Assembly (NCBI RefSeq): GCF_018991925.1
Contig: NW_024725489.1
Span: 6,805,916-6,869,915, forward strand
Length of the DNA: 64,000 bases
Direction of reading: 5' to 3'
Source of the DNA: Homarus americanus
Lineage: Eukaryota; Arthropoda; Malacostraca; Decapoda; Nephropidae
Shown: in pieces, positions 45,100 through 57,740 of the stretch
Layout of the letters: each line of letters starts with the position of its first letter
Numbering within the stretch: the first letter of the stretch is position 1
Translations under genes and position numbers: made by a program
The notes under the pieces: generated by a model
Seen by the model: only the letters and a program-made list of their open reading frames with translations
Told to the model about the DNA's origin: nothing
Database searches by the model: none

Positions 45100-46576
45100 A
45101 AGGAATTTTTTTATAATGTAGATCTTGGTAATTATTGACTATTGACCCTCCGGCAAATATTAATAGAAAATGATTATAAAAACGCTGCAATTTCACTGGG
45201 TTTTATTGTGGATACTGTTGTTATAAAGGGGGCCGATTCCGCTGTCACCATTTACAAAGGGCGAATTTCTTATTAGTCTTTTCTTTATTAATTTATCCCC
45301 CTGTTGTTAACTTTTAAACTCTTCAACCTGCTTTTCTCTCCATTTCTTACTTCATTCATTTTCTCCATTAGTTCTGTTTAGTTATTTAATTTCATATAGT
45401 TACTTCATAACCTCAGTTTTTGGTAGCATGGCGAGGGTTTGGACACATGGGTTACTGTAATTCTTCTATGTTTGTCTTTGATGCCCCCAAAATGTTCTAC
45501 ACTACTGAGGGTATACACAAACACTTGTTATCTTCAACTAGGTTCTTATTCTCGTACGGGAGGTATACAGAGGAACAATAGACAGAGGGCTTCCTCACCT
45601 TAAGGACTAGCGATCTCAACTCTCTGTATCACTCCGCGCTGGCACGTACAGATGCCAGCATTCACAAGCTGAATACATAAAATGTAAATATGGTAATTCA
45701 CATACATAACATGGTGCATAATAAATGGAAATATTACATAGGATTAATACATGTTCTGTAATACTTTACTATACATAATTAATAAAGTAATATAAGAATA
45801 CACAGCTTAAGGTACTACTTCGTGTCCATATTATACAATTCTTGTATCAAGCTATTGGACAAGAATAAAGGTAGATACTGAGGGAAAATGATTCCCCTAA
45901 CATACTCTGAAAATGGTTTATTAATATGAAATTAAATTTGGTTAAAGGTGTCATTAACATACAACTACAAAGGTCAACTCCTTGGCTTTACTCTTCTGCA
46001 ATTCCAATTAGATACACTAGCTTCTAACATCATTACTGGTTGTACATTTAAAAGAACACACCACATAACAAGCTTACATATGGCACACTTGAGTACCAGC
46101 AATACACAGTACCTGAGATTCTCAACTCTTAATTAGTCACAGGACTCTAGGAACAGTATTACTTTAACATTATCAGGGGTGTAGCTTCTTTCTGTTATTT
46201 TTCTACATTTGCCAAGAAATAAGTGGCGACCTCATACTCTTGCTGTTTCCACACACTCATACATACATACATGTGTACTCTGATGAATAACACAGCCACA
46301 ACACACTGTACTTCGAGGTGGACTCAAAACACACAACACTGTTACTGAGAGCTGGCCGTGTTTACTATGATGCGTGAGATCATCATGGATGGACAGTCAG
46401 CACAGGCTGGCGGGCGGCTGGCCCGGCTGAGCCTGACTGGGCTGGCTGAGCCGCGGCCTCAGTCTCACCGGGTTCATTCATCTCCACTACTAGGGTTGGA
46501 TGTCGTCCTAACATACAATGACCACTCTTGACCTACAGTACAGGAATCTGTGGGTGGAGGGGCTTCAGATGCTATA
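45100..46576. other. No gene recognised
   Basis: Unique-looking, A/T-rich DNA with a GC-rich island of GGCTGG-type runs at about 46395-46470 and a short CATACATACATAC at 46259. No frame longer than about 60 codons resembles a known family. Confidence 0.45.
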
Positions 46577-47499
46577 CAGCTCCTCCCCGACTTACGACGG
46601 GGTTAGGGACCTAAATCCAGGTCGTAAGAAGAAAATGCTTAAATAATACAGGTACAGTTGTACCCCGCTTAACGCGGTCAATTGAACCCAGAGGGTACCG
46701 CGTTTAGTGAAAACCGCGTTAAGTGAACAACAGAACATATGGGATTAATTCCAATAGAGACTGGCCCGACCCCCAAACTCCACTTTTTGACGACACACAA
46801 CTATGTTGTAGTAAAAATATTATCTTAACTTTATGATGGTATGCACACACAATTAATAATTAAGAGAAATATCAATAATATTAGGTTTTTTAACACTTAC
46901 ATTAGTAGAAAAGATGGCTGGGCACACGGGGATGGGGGGGTTGGTTCCGAGGCAGAGGGCAGATTATTGTATCACTATCCACCACAGAGGCTTGCAGGGC
47001 CTCTTTGTTAAACCCCTCAAGTCCATATAAGTCCATATCCTCACTATAATTATCACTATCACTGAATTGGGCCGGCTGTGGTGGGTGGCGGGTGAAGAAC
47101 TCGGTAATGTTTTGATGACTGGGCGACCTTGTGCGCATCGTGCCCGCGCCGCTTCCCGCGTATATGAGTAGATGAACAGCGTTAAGTGAAAGTTCGGTTC
47201 TGGCGAGGCATCGCGTATATGAGAAATCGCGTTAAGTGAAACCGCGTTAAGCGGGGTACAACTGTACTTAGAAAATCTAAAATGGGTGTCTCTTTTTCTT
47301 CTCAGCACCACAAAACTCTCACTTTTAAGCTTGTCAGCCATTTTAAAGTGAATTACAAACGAAAATTTTGTCAGTAAACAGCGCAATCTCTGACGTTGGG
47401 ACTCGAAAATACATAATTTGACAAAATTTTGGTACGACTGAGGCAGTCGTATGCCCGGGTGGTCGTAAGTCGAGTAGGTTGTAAGTTGGGGAGGAGCTG
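46577..47499. mobile_element. Outer pogo-like MITE (carrying another MITE)
   Basis: The left end is CAGCTCCTCCCCGACTTAC and the reversed right end is CAGCTCCTCCCCAACTTAC, with TA at 46575-46576 and 47500-47501. Without the nested 610-bp element it would be about 313 bp. Its GGTCGTAAG/ACGAC subterminal repeats occur on both sides of the nested insert. Confidence 0.85.
46655..47264. mobile_element. Inner 610-bp pogo-like MITE
   Basis: It has perfect 24-bp terminal inverted repeats beginning CAGTTGTACCCCGCTTAACG and TA at 46653-46654 and 47265-47266. It is the cleanest member of the family that includes 8050-9262, 25918-27022 and, more distantly, 4217-4817. Frames within (46902-47138, minus) are short and unsupported. 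Confidence 0.93.
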
Positions 47500-47501
47500 T
47501 A

Positions 47502-48535
47502 CTCAGTTTGTTGACATGAATGTCAACGTTTCAAAAAGACTCTAAGGGCGTAAGAACACTTCACTTAAAATGCATCAAATTTACGTTACTGTATCACTTG
47601 CATATTCAAACAACTAACTCAGTCAAAATTACTTAATGTGGCGAGGTATAACACGGAACTGGGCATTACCTGTGAGTGGAGGCAAGAGCACCAGTGTCCC
47701 GCTCCCTCCTCCCCCGCATAGCTCCGAGTTCCACTCACCCCAAATAACAACAACAACAACTACGTTACTTTTCTCTTTGATGTGCGAAAATGAGACTACG
47801 AACTCATTTTAATTTCTTAAGATCATCCTTTCAAACTACACTCTGACTGAGCTATTGAAGACAAGAATTAAATTGATTTCAGGTTCAGGATGCCAGTCCC
47901 TGGTGGGTGGGGCGTATGACAGAGGGAGGATCTCGAATTACTTCCCGTTAGATGGTAAAGATAGGGAGGCTGACACTTCCCTTCAGAATAATTAACTACT
48001 TCCGTAATTAACTTTCTTACAACAATATCACTATGAACATTGGGTTCTCTGATGTTCATAGGTGAAAAATTGGTAACTTCGGCATCAGTTAACAACTCAT
48101 AGCATCTCTAGGGACGATGTCAATGATACCCATTCTCACAGTAGTCTCTACCCTGACTTATATTGACAATTTCATTAACAGTAAATACAATTGAAGCCTT
48201 CAACATCACTCACAAGGTGATCATGAATGCTTTACCTGTAATCAGACATATCTACGTTGACTCAAAACAATGGTGTTCTCACACACATTCAAATTTACTT
48301 TATAGAGAGGTTGGTTTCAGGAAGTCAGAGAAAAGTCAGAATAATGGACTGCACCTAAGCTAGGGAAAACGCATTTCTTCCTCGGGATAACTCACCAGTT
48401 ATCCACATGTTTTGAGGGCGTGGAGCATAATATGAATCATCAGGTTTCAAACAGATTGGCCGTGCCACTGTGACCATGACACAGTAGCTTGTGCAAATGT
48501 GTTAAAAAATTTTTATTTAAAAGTTCAAGTTGATT
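47502..48535. other. No gene recognised
   Basis: Mixed-composition DNA; short frames only. A GGATAACT/AGTTATCC hairpin with a 4-base loop lies at 48385-48404. Confidence 0.45.
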
Positions 48536-48595
48536 AGCCTAACCTAACCTTAAACTAACCTACCCTAACCTAACTTAACCTAGCATAACTTAACA
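48536..48595 (-). repeat. CCTAA-type array
   Basis: CTAACCTAACCTTAAACTAA and further variants. A second cluster (CCTAACC, CTACCTAACCTTATCTAAC) lies at 48742-48795, beside CTCCGCCCCCTGGACCCCC. Confidence 0.75.
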
Positions 48596-48826
48596 CCTGC
48601 CGTGGGCGAACTTACTGTCACTTAGACGAGGGGAAGCGGCTGTGAAGTCCTCCATATTAGCCAAAGTGGTGATTTATAATTTTAACCTAACCCAGCCTTT
48701 GTTGATAAGAAAAACAAGTGGTAGAAATGGTATTAGAAGACCTCAACAACCTAACCAAAGAAGCCTACCTAACCTTATCTAACTTCCTAGCCGGGGAAGC
48801 TCCGCCCCCTGGACCCCCGGCATATT

Positions 48827-49300
48827 AAACAGAAAGAACTTGCTATGATATGGTGTATATTTACTTTTTTGGTAGATGTGAGAGCAGCCGCCCAGTCCGT
48901 GCAGCTGCTAAATTACACTGAGCTGAGAGTAGGCATCATCAGAGCGTGGCACAGGGGAGTGTTTTCAAATACTGTATGTCAATATGATTAGCTGTTTCAT
49001 CTGGGAGTGAGATGTTATCACCGGGAAGATAAAGTAGTGCCTAATTATATACCATACAAAGAATTTGCACAAGAAATGGTTATCATATGAAAACTTAATG
49101 ATGAAAATATAATAAGAAAACATAATCATCAAAACAAACACTGCATTGGCGCATCAGTCGTCGATATTAACAAAAGATTAACTACCCAAACACTATTTGG
49201 AGGATTAGGTTAGGGTAGCATTAGGTTGTGTTTTTTCAGTAAATCTTAATGAAACTAAAAAAGAGGGTTTTTGAAAACTTCCTCAGATGGCAAAGATATA
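48827..49300. other. No gene recognised
   Basis: A/T-rich, with no supported frame. It ends at the TA before the next inverted terminus. Confidence 0.45.
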
Positions 49301-49534
49301 TACAGTGGTCCCTTGGTTAACGAACACAATTTGTTCCAGAAGGTCCTTCGTTAACCGAAACCATTGTTTCAATGGGATTTTGGGTAATTGGTTCCAGCTC
49401 ACCGAAAAGTACATACAAAGTAAAAAAAATGCAGTAAAGTACACTTACTTTGAGGTATGTACTGAATGTAGAAGGCTTCTGGTTGATGATGATGATGGGA
49501 ATTAGAAGTGGGGGTGGAGGGGAAGGGAGAAGAG

Positions 49535-49752
49535 TGGTCGTTACTAGTGTTCCCTGAGGAATGCAGTGATGGGTAGGGAAACACTGTGTAACACTGAGTC
49601 CGTTTATTATGGATGAGAGAAATACAAGTGGTGACTCGCGTGTGCCATGCACGGCTCACACAGTCAGACTGAGGCTGCCTTGCCATATGGCAGCCTCGGG
49701 ACAATGTTGCCACATAACGTGCAGTGTTGCCACGTGATGATATATATAAATG
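49535..49752 (+). repeat. Left copy of a duplicated block leading into the minisatellite
   Basis: It shares TGTTCCCTGAG, AATGCAGTGATGGGTAGG, ATGAGAGAAATACAAGTGGT, GCTGCCTTGCCATATGGCAG and ATAACGTGCAGTGTT with 54100-54310 in the same order. Confidence 0.8.
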
Positions 49753-51483
49753 CTACTCGGCACAGTAGCTTATATACAGGGTTGCTACTCGGCACAGTAG
49801 CTTATGTACAGGGTTGCTACTCGGCACAGTAGCTTATGTACAGGGTTGCTACTCGGCACAGTAGCTTATATACAGGGTTGCTACTCGGCACAGTAGCTTA
49901 TGTACAGGGTTGCTACGGCACAGTAGCTTATATACAGGGTTGCTACTCGGCACAGTAGCTTATATACAGGGTTGCTATATACACAGGTTGCTACTGGGCA
50001 CCTCAGGCACAGTAGTTATGTACAGAGGTTGCTACTCGGCACAGTAGCTTATGTACAGGGTTGCTTATACAGTACATGTACAGGGTTGCTACTCGGCACA
50101 GTAGCTTATATACAGGGTTGCTACTCGGTACAGTAGCTTATATACAGGGTTGCTACTCGGCACAGTAGCTTATATACAGGGTTGCTATTCGGCACAGTAG
50201 CTTATATACAGGGTCGCTACTCGGCACAGTAGCTTATATACAGGGTTGCTACTCGGCACAGTAGCTTATATACAGGGTTGCTACTCGGCACAGTAGCTTA
50301 TATACAGGGTTGCTACTCGGCACAGTAGCTTATATACAGGGTTGCTACTCGGCACAGTAGCTTATATACAGGGTTGCTACTCGGCACAGTAGCTTATATA
50401 CAGGGTTGCTACTCGGCACAGTAGCTTATATACAGGTTGCTACTCGGCACAGTAGCATATATACAGGGTTGCTACTCACAGTAGCTTATATACAGGGTTG
50501 CTACTCGGCACAGTAGCTTATATACAGGGTTGCTACTCGGCACAGTAGCTTATATACAGGGTTGCTACTCGGCACAGTAGCTTATATACAGGGTTGCTAC
50601 CGGCACAGTAGCTTATATACAGGGTTGCTACTCGGCACAGTAGCTTATATACAGGGTTGGTCTACTGGCACAGTAGCTTATATACAGGGTCTACTCGGCA
50701 CAGTAGTTATACAGGTTGCTACTCGGCACAGTAGCTTATATACAGGGTTGCTACTCGGCACAGTAGCTTATACAGGGTTGCTACTCGGCACAGTAGCTTA
50801 TATACAGGGTTGCTACTGGCACAGTAGCTTATATGGGTTGCTGCCCGGCACAGTAGCATATATACAGGGCTGCACTGGCACAGTAGCTATATATAAGGTT
50901 GCTACTGGCACAGTAGGCTTATATATCAGGGTTGCTACTCAGGCAGTGAGCTTATATACAGGGTTGCTACCAGGTGAGCATATATACAGGGTTGCTACTA
51001 GCACAGTAGCATATATACAGGGTTGCTACTGGCACAGTAGATATAAGGTTACATCGCACAGTAGCTTATATATACACTGGCACAGTAGCATATATACAGG
51101 GTTGCTACTCGGCACAGTAGCATATATACAGGGTTACTGGCACAGCATATATACAGGTTGCTACTGGCACAGTAGCTTATATACAGGTTGCTACTGGCAC
51201 AGTAGTTTATACAGGGTTGCTACTACAGTAACTATATAGGGTTGCTACTGGCACAGTAGCTTATATACAGGGTTGCTACTCGGCACAGTAGCTTATATAC
51301 AGGTTGCTACTCACAGTAGCTTATATACAGGGTTGCACTCGGCACAGTAGCTTATATACAGGGTTGCTACTCGGCACAGTAGCTTATATACAGGTCATAC
51401 TCGGCACAGTAGCTTATATACAGGTGCTACTCGCAGTAGCATATATATACAGGTTGCTATTCGGCACAGTAGCATATACATAA
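49753..51483 (+). repeat. 32-bp minisatellite, about 54 units
   Basis: The monomer is TCGGCACAGTAGCTTATATA then CAGGGTTGCTAC, 32 bases. It contains the dyad GCTACT-CGGCAC-AGTAGC across the unit boundary. Units are almost uniform up to about 50640, then full of small deletions to 51480. Frames across it (50562-51239) only cycle the three readings of the monomer. Confidence 0.95.
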
Positions 51484-51489
51484 CCTACA

Positions 51490-53640
51490 CCCCCCACTAT
51501 GTCACACAATACTCTCTACCTATCCACCTCACCCTACCTCCCCCCTCACTATGTCACACAATACTCTCTACCCTATCCACCCACCCGAGAAGCGGCACCC
51601 TCCACCAGACACGCCGCTCGCATCCTGACCTGTAGTCTCGGGCCGGTCGCCGACGCCCATCACTATGCCCACCTTGTCCCAACGTGTCGTCGCGTCGGGT
51701 CCTGGACGCGGACAAGGGCACCAATCTTCACTGGCTGAAGAGGGCGGTACGGTCGTCATACCGAGCCTTGGGCGCCCCTGGGCACGTGAAGCGCGCGGGC
51801 GGCCAGCTCTCGGTTCAAGGTCTGCCAGTTCTCGCAAAGGCCTTTGGCGCAGGAACGCAAGAGCGGAGAGGGTGACCGCACAGGATCTGGGCAGGGAGCG
51901 TCCTGTTGCGGGAGTGGACGCCGGTTCTGGCAGCTTGTGGTAGCACCAGGCGCTGCTGCTCGCTGGACTAACCCACTCCCTGCTGAAGTGGCAAAACCGA
52001 GCAGCTGGGGATCTGCCGGGGAAAGTCTCTGGCACCACGTGATAACCTCTTGAGGCTCCCACGACAACAAAGGTGTAGCGTAGGCCAGTATCGTCGATCC
52101 ATCCGTGACACAACCTGTCGCCGTAAGGATCTCCGCCGCTGAAAGCGTTTCCAACAGCCCGGCATTCAGGAACCGTCCGCATTGTAGTACAGCAGCGCGC
52201 GGTCCTAGTCACGCTTATGAGGCCCAGTTTCTGGAGGTGTCGAACCCAATCACCGAAGAGACATCGGCGCCGTGTCCGGTAATACCTCGATGACCTGACA
52301 CATCACCGCAGGTGACGGCGACGGGATAGTAGGGAAGGCAGCCCTGGGGCGTGGTGGTTGATTCCACCCTCTCTGATGTGACCTCATTGCTGTGGGGCCA
52401 TGTGGCCATCTGGAGGCTGTGAACCAACCCGAGGGAAGTGGCGCCTGCTGTCCTCGTCTGGGCTTTTGGGCTTGGGTTGGCGGCACACTTGTCGAGTGTC
52501 CATAGCGACCACAGGCCTGACACTATGCCTGCAGTAGGCACCTGGTCTGTAAGACCAGTGGCCCCACGGTCAGCATCCACAACACAGTGCGTCGGCGGCC
52601 AGGCAAGTCTTGGGGCTGTGCTGCTTCACAGCTGCCACAGGAACACTAGGCGGGGCGTGGAAGAACGCAGGCAGCCTCTCAAGGTTGTTGGCCGCCTCTT
52701 ATCCTTCTGTATTGTGAGACAGCCTCACAGCAGGTGTGGGGGCCCCAAGGCAGAGGTGGCGGACTTGTGCCCTGTATGACTGGACATTCAGTCACTACCA
52801 CCTGGAGTGTGGAGGAAGCTGCCCAGGGATGAGCCGCTGCATCAACTCTTCGTGCCTGACACCTGTCAAGATCCCGCAAGTGATCCAGGCTTCCTCACAT
52901 TCCCGGGTTGTAATCTTGCAGACGCTGATCTCCTGACAAATCCCTGCCGCTCAAAAAGTCGTCAAAGGATTGCTTCACTTCGCTTGGCAGCTGGTGAAGG
53001 GCCTACACGCAAAGCCCCGCGGCAGTTCTGACCCTTAACATACCCTGTAAAAGGTCGAGCACATCCGTCATTGAAGAGGTAGACCGGGAGGCACTTGCAA
53101 TGTGTGCTCCAAAACTCTCTGTCTCCAGCGCACAAACACATCCGCAGTTGGGATGAGCTGTTTGTTTGGAGGCATGCTGTCCAGGTTCACCATCGTGAGG
53201 TATCTGGTTCAACGCCGCCTCCACTCACGAAAAAGCTGAAACGTGAGGGACAACCAAGGAGAGGGCGGGTGGGGGTTGAACAGATGCCTTTGGGGAGCCT
53301 GCTTGTTTGGAGGCAAGAGTACCTGGAGACGCTGGTGGTGGAGGAGGAGGGCACATGCCTATATGCGCGCTACCTGCGAGTGAGGGAGGTAAGCACCAGT
53401 GGGTCGCCAATAGTGCCTCAAAACGTAATCCTTTCCTCTTCGCAGGTTCTCCTCCTCTGAAGTTCCATCTTCATGCCTCGTCCCGCCGCCCATCCACTTC
53501 AGAATTGTGGCAAATGTCCGTCACTGGAGGTGGAGGATGAGAGTCTGCGCCCGTGGAGGAGAAGGTATGGAGTCGTGTCTCCTGATCTTGACGTCCCTTC
53601 TACCCCATCTTAGTAAGTGTGACTGCAATCATTTAGTATA
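51490..53640. other. GC-rich block, coding status unresolved
   Basis: After a short tandem of CTATGTCACACAATACTCTC (51498-51577), composition jumps to GC-rich and frames open on both strands. These include minus 52212-51568 and 52580-52215, and plus 52438-52779, 52736-52936 and 53095-53460. The plus frame has a Cys-bearing stretch (HYHLECGGSCPGMSRCINSS) and a donor-like AG|GTAAGC at about 53389. No family is recognised on either strand. It could be exons, a transposon body or an open-by-composition artefact. Confidence 0.4.
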
Positions 53641-54099
53641 TAAAGTGGTGCCTCAACAGCCTTCCTGAACCACATATATATGACATAAACAGCGCAGGAA
53701 TAATCTATATAGTCCACTGTTCTGTCCGCGGCGTTATGCGCGTGGTGTGTGTGTGTGTTCGAGATTAAGCCAGGCCTTAATGCCGGTGGCTGAGACGCTG
53801 GCGGAGTGGAGACTGCCAGTATCACCCGGGATGTCGCTATGCAGAAGGTGTATATTGGGTGTGCTCCGTAAGTACCACAAAAAACAGGCCAATGCTCAAC
53901 TTCGGCCTAGGACACACTAATACATTCGACACTAACACTGCCACTGTCACTAAAAAGCACTGTGACGGCTCAACACTGCACATCATCGCGGCAAACACAG
54001 CGCAACACAACACACTACGAAGTCGAGACGCGCATCGCAGACGAATTGTTCTCGGGCATAGTTCACACACTTTGTGCCCACAGATCCTACTCACTGCGC
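53641..54099. other. No gene recognised
   Basis: Includes a short GTGTGTGTGTGTGTT run at about 53745. Short frames only. Confidence 0.4.
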
Positions 54100-54447
54100 T
54101 ATGGTGGTTACTATGTTCCCTGAGAATGCAGTGATGGGTAGGAAACACCGCAACACTGGAAGTCCGCTTATTATGGGATGAGAGAAATACAAGTGGTGCC
54201 TCCACGTGCAGCTATGCACGGCCTGGTTAATAGTCAGGACTGAGGCTGCCTTGCCATATGGCAGCCCGTGGTAAATGTTGCTACATAACGTGCAGTGTTA
54301 CATGATGATATATATAATGCTACCAGCATAGTAGCTTATATACAGTTGCTACTGCACAGTAGCTTTATATACAGGGTTGCTAATGGGCATGCAGCTTATA
54401 TATGGTGGTTGTTATCAAGTACAGTAGCTTATATACATAACCTACAA
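54100..54447 (+). repeat. Right copy of the duplicated block with four decayed 32-bp units
   Basis: Same order of phrases as 49535-49752, then CAGCATAGTAGCTTATATAC-type units. It ends TATATACATAACCTACA like the left copy at 51488. The two copies differ mainly in minisatellite length. Confidence 0.8.
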
Positions 54448-57400
54448 AGAGGGAGGAAGGGGATGGAGGAGAAATCACCAGATCCATGCTTGATTAGGTG
54501 TGTCATAGGAGGAAGATCAGCTAAACTAATGGCCCATCACTTTTGGTAGATTTTAGTGTATATAAACAGAAAATAATTTTTACTAATATTTTGCAACCTT
54601 TTACAGGGGTAAATTTTAGCGTGAAATTTTATCGAAAATCTAACAACGTACAGCCAGTAATTAGTGCATTACACCAAATAGTGAACATTGCTTTCTGGAC
54701 TTGGCCTCTTAACAACCCAACTAACAATATTTTTTTCTGGGGTGGTTTCCAGATTCTGGATGCATTTATGTTGATCATATTTGCGATGGTTGGGCCAGGT
54801 TAAGACGAGAACCAAAAAATCCAGCCATCTCAGTCACTATCTTGCCTGGGGAGAGCCCTAGCCGGAGTTGCCTACATTGAGAGAGGGCGCTGAGATACGG
54901 GTGTTTTAATCAGGCAAATCAGTGAAAAGAACCAAAGAACTTACACAAACAAAGACATAAGCAGTGATATGACCAAAAGCTGTCTTGGCACAGTACACTC
55001 TGGCTAACGCTCAGTTCAAGCCCAAACAAGGGCCAAGTCAGAAGAAGATTAGTGAGAATGCTAGCCAGTTGGGGAAAAGGCAAGAGATATCTCTGGGAGA
55101 GGAAAACTTGCAGTTAAGGATAGCTTAAGGCTAACTGACCCAGTTTTTGATCGTGAATTACTTGCAAGCTTCAATTGTTCTCTGTCCTGAGTTTGGGATG
55201 CACCGTGACTGTAAATCCGAGGCCCACATCTCCTGTATTTGCAAGCGTGAACTGAAGATTCCTTGTGATCGAACTGGTATTTGTCAAAGCACAGAGAGAG
55301 AAGATCACAGTATAGGGGCTCTCTAGCAGATTTCTAGCCAAGATATTCCGGGGGAGTCCAAGAGACAGGAGGCTTTTCAGCAGAGAGAGATTGCAGAAGA
55401 GGAGAAGAGTTGCTGAGTGAAAAGAGACTTTGAGAAGGCCCAGGTGAGGTAAAAAGGCTGATGATTGGAGTCGTTTATCCAGAGTTTAATGATTTCCCAT
55501 GGCTGGGATCCGAGTTGACCAGGAGAATGGTGGTGACTTGTCCCCAACGCAGAAAATAATGATCCCAAACCTTCCAGGCATAAGATTCGAAATAGGAAAG
55601 ATATCCTTGAGCATAGCTCTGGCCAAAGCATGCCATTAATTCCCACACTGGTCTCAGAGAAATTGCAGAGATAAAGGCAACAGCTGCCTGGATTGACGGT
55701 GGTTTGGCGAACACTGGGATGATGTTCACCTGGTGATAGACGGTAACAAAGGCGAGAGCTCAGGAGAAACTTGTCAGCAACCCAGAAGAGGAGTTTGATA
55801 TGATAAGAGAAATGGAATCAATTGTTGTTCTTTGATGGGAGAAGGATGATTAATAAAGTGTTCATGAAAGGAGATTCTGGATGTTGTTCCCTGCCATGGT
55901 GAAGGAGGAACACTACTCCTGCTGCAGTGAACCAAGAGGAAGTATTTCTAGGCATTTCACCCAGAGAAAGATGACATCAGAAACCAGCTGGAGTAGTGGC
56001 AGATAACATTGTGAACTGGCTCAGAGAGAGAACGTAGACCAGATCCCAGGCCATTGGAGGACAGCACCAACACGAACACAGGGTGGCAAGTGGGGGGGTC
56101 ATACAGTGATAGAGTGGAAGACGAGGAAGGGTCTGGACTTTGGTTTTGTGACCTCCCACACCAACGTGAGAGCTGCCACTCAGACATCTGATCCAGGAGC
56201 TGATGGCAAGACTTTCAAACAACAGATGGCGGTCTGGGTCCTCTTGGCAAGAGTTGACCGCTACTGAGTTAGAAATAAACTGAGCTTTGAAAAAAACTGC
56301 TGGCCCTCCACCCGCTGAGCGCGCAATACTGTCATTGACGACCTGAGCACGCTGACCACTATGGTTACATGATTTGCAGTGCCATCAAACTCAAAATGCG
56401 CCTGATAGACTTGCTACCTGCAGATAGGTCCAGCGTCTCACATTCTAGGTAGCTCCACAACGGCTCTCAGGTTCTGCAGAATTTGGGTCGCTCATCATAA
56501 ACTGAAAGGGAAAACCAGCTTCACAACCTGAGACTTATTGTCCAATTCATCGTGAGGTTCATTTGCCAAATTGGTTCAACACCAAGGTCAAGTCATCACC
56601 AAGGTCCTGAAGATGTTCTCTTCCTCGCTTGAGCTCCTGAGGAGTCAGCCAAGGAAGGTTGTTCAGATTAGAGCAGACTGTGAGATCTTTCCTGGTATGC
56701 TCATCCTGAGGTTCTGCAGACAATGCTCTGCAGTAAGGATGAGGAGGAGAGAAGAGTGGCAGTCAAAAAAGATCTGATATGAGACTCTATGAGAGGATTC
56801 AAGTATGACGAATCAGTTGATGACGATTCCTCTTGGTGGGGTCAGGAAGACTCCTGAAGTCAATCTAGGTGCCAAGACCCTCACTGATCTCATAGATCTG
56901 GATAACATCCAGGCTGGCAGTGAGCCCCTCCTTACCTGCAGCCTCACCAATGTTCAAGCCGTTTTCCTGGACAACTTATGCATGTCTCTGCCTGGCCCTC
57001 GCACACCCAGAGTATAGAGCGCCAGTACAGCAAGTGAGCTGGAGCCAGCAGTCACGTGTACAGCCAGGAGAGGAGGGAAGGCTATGACCGAGCTCAGGTG
57101 GTCAGCAGGGAGGTGACAGCAGGAAACAGAAGCAAGAAAGACATGCTCTAAAGACATGCTTCCTATGGTGCAGCAACACTTTTCAAATCTGAAGATATCA
57201 CATGATTCTGCACATAGAACTACATCATTAATACCATGGGCCGATTTTTCAAACTCAAAAAAAAAAAATCGCCTCCGTATGACACCCTAATGCTTGATGC
57301 CTCATTTCACCAATAAAATTTTAAGTTCACTAGGTGTAATTCAAGATTATTTTCTTTAAATCAACACTGCACTGCACTATATATTGTCAATATGTAAAAT

Positions 57401-57740
57401 ATATTTCAGAATGACCAATAATTGTACTGTAAAACATAAAAATAGTTTATGTTCAAGAGAGTCTCAAGCAAGATGTTACCTCCACTGAGCAGAGACACAA
57501 ACTGACGCCATTCTGGGTGAGTCAAGTGGCTGTTTGGCGCGCTAAAAACTAGTTCCCTGTACTTCACTTATGTTAAATAATTATTAAAATGACTAAAAAA
57601 ATTGATATAAGACTTGGAAAATTATTGAATAGTATAACCTTCTTGATATTTACTCAAATGGTAACGAATTTAAGCCCTAAAACCGTTTACTGTATTGGCG
57701 GACTAATACTCCAGCTGGTGAGCTGGCGAAAACATGTTGA
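54448..57740. other. No gene recognised
   Basis: Moderate GC, many short frames on both strands and frequent stops. Minus-strand frames at 55377-55729 and 55957-56222 are the longest (70-90 codons) and have no convincing family match. This could be an old retroelement too decayed to name. Confidence 0.4.

Noticed and set aside
46395..46470. GGCTGG-type GC-rich run considered as a CpG-island promoter
   Set aside because: It is too short, with no transcript or frame beside it, and is a simple internal repetition.
50562..51239. 225-residue repetitive frame
   Set aside because: A 32-bp unit is not a multiple of three, so the frame only cycles the monomer, and it stays open because of small deletions.
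49753..51483. Regular 32-bp repeats considered as a CRISPR array
   Set aside because: There are no unique spacers; units abut directly as a tandem minisatellite in eukaryotic DNA, and no cas genes are present.
52438..52779. Frame beginning MAPAVLVWAFGLGLAA that mimics a signal peptide
   Set aside because: It lies in a GC-rich block open on both strands. The rest of the frame is Arg/Ser-rich without domain features, and there is no promoter or splice support.
55377..57010. Possible DIRS-type or other retroelement on the minus strand
   Set aside because: A few short phrases looked like the RNase H region of DIRS elements, but frames change too often and no catalytic motif could be read.
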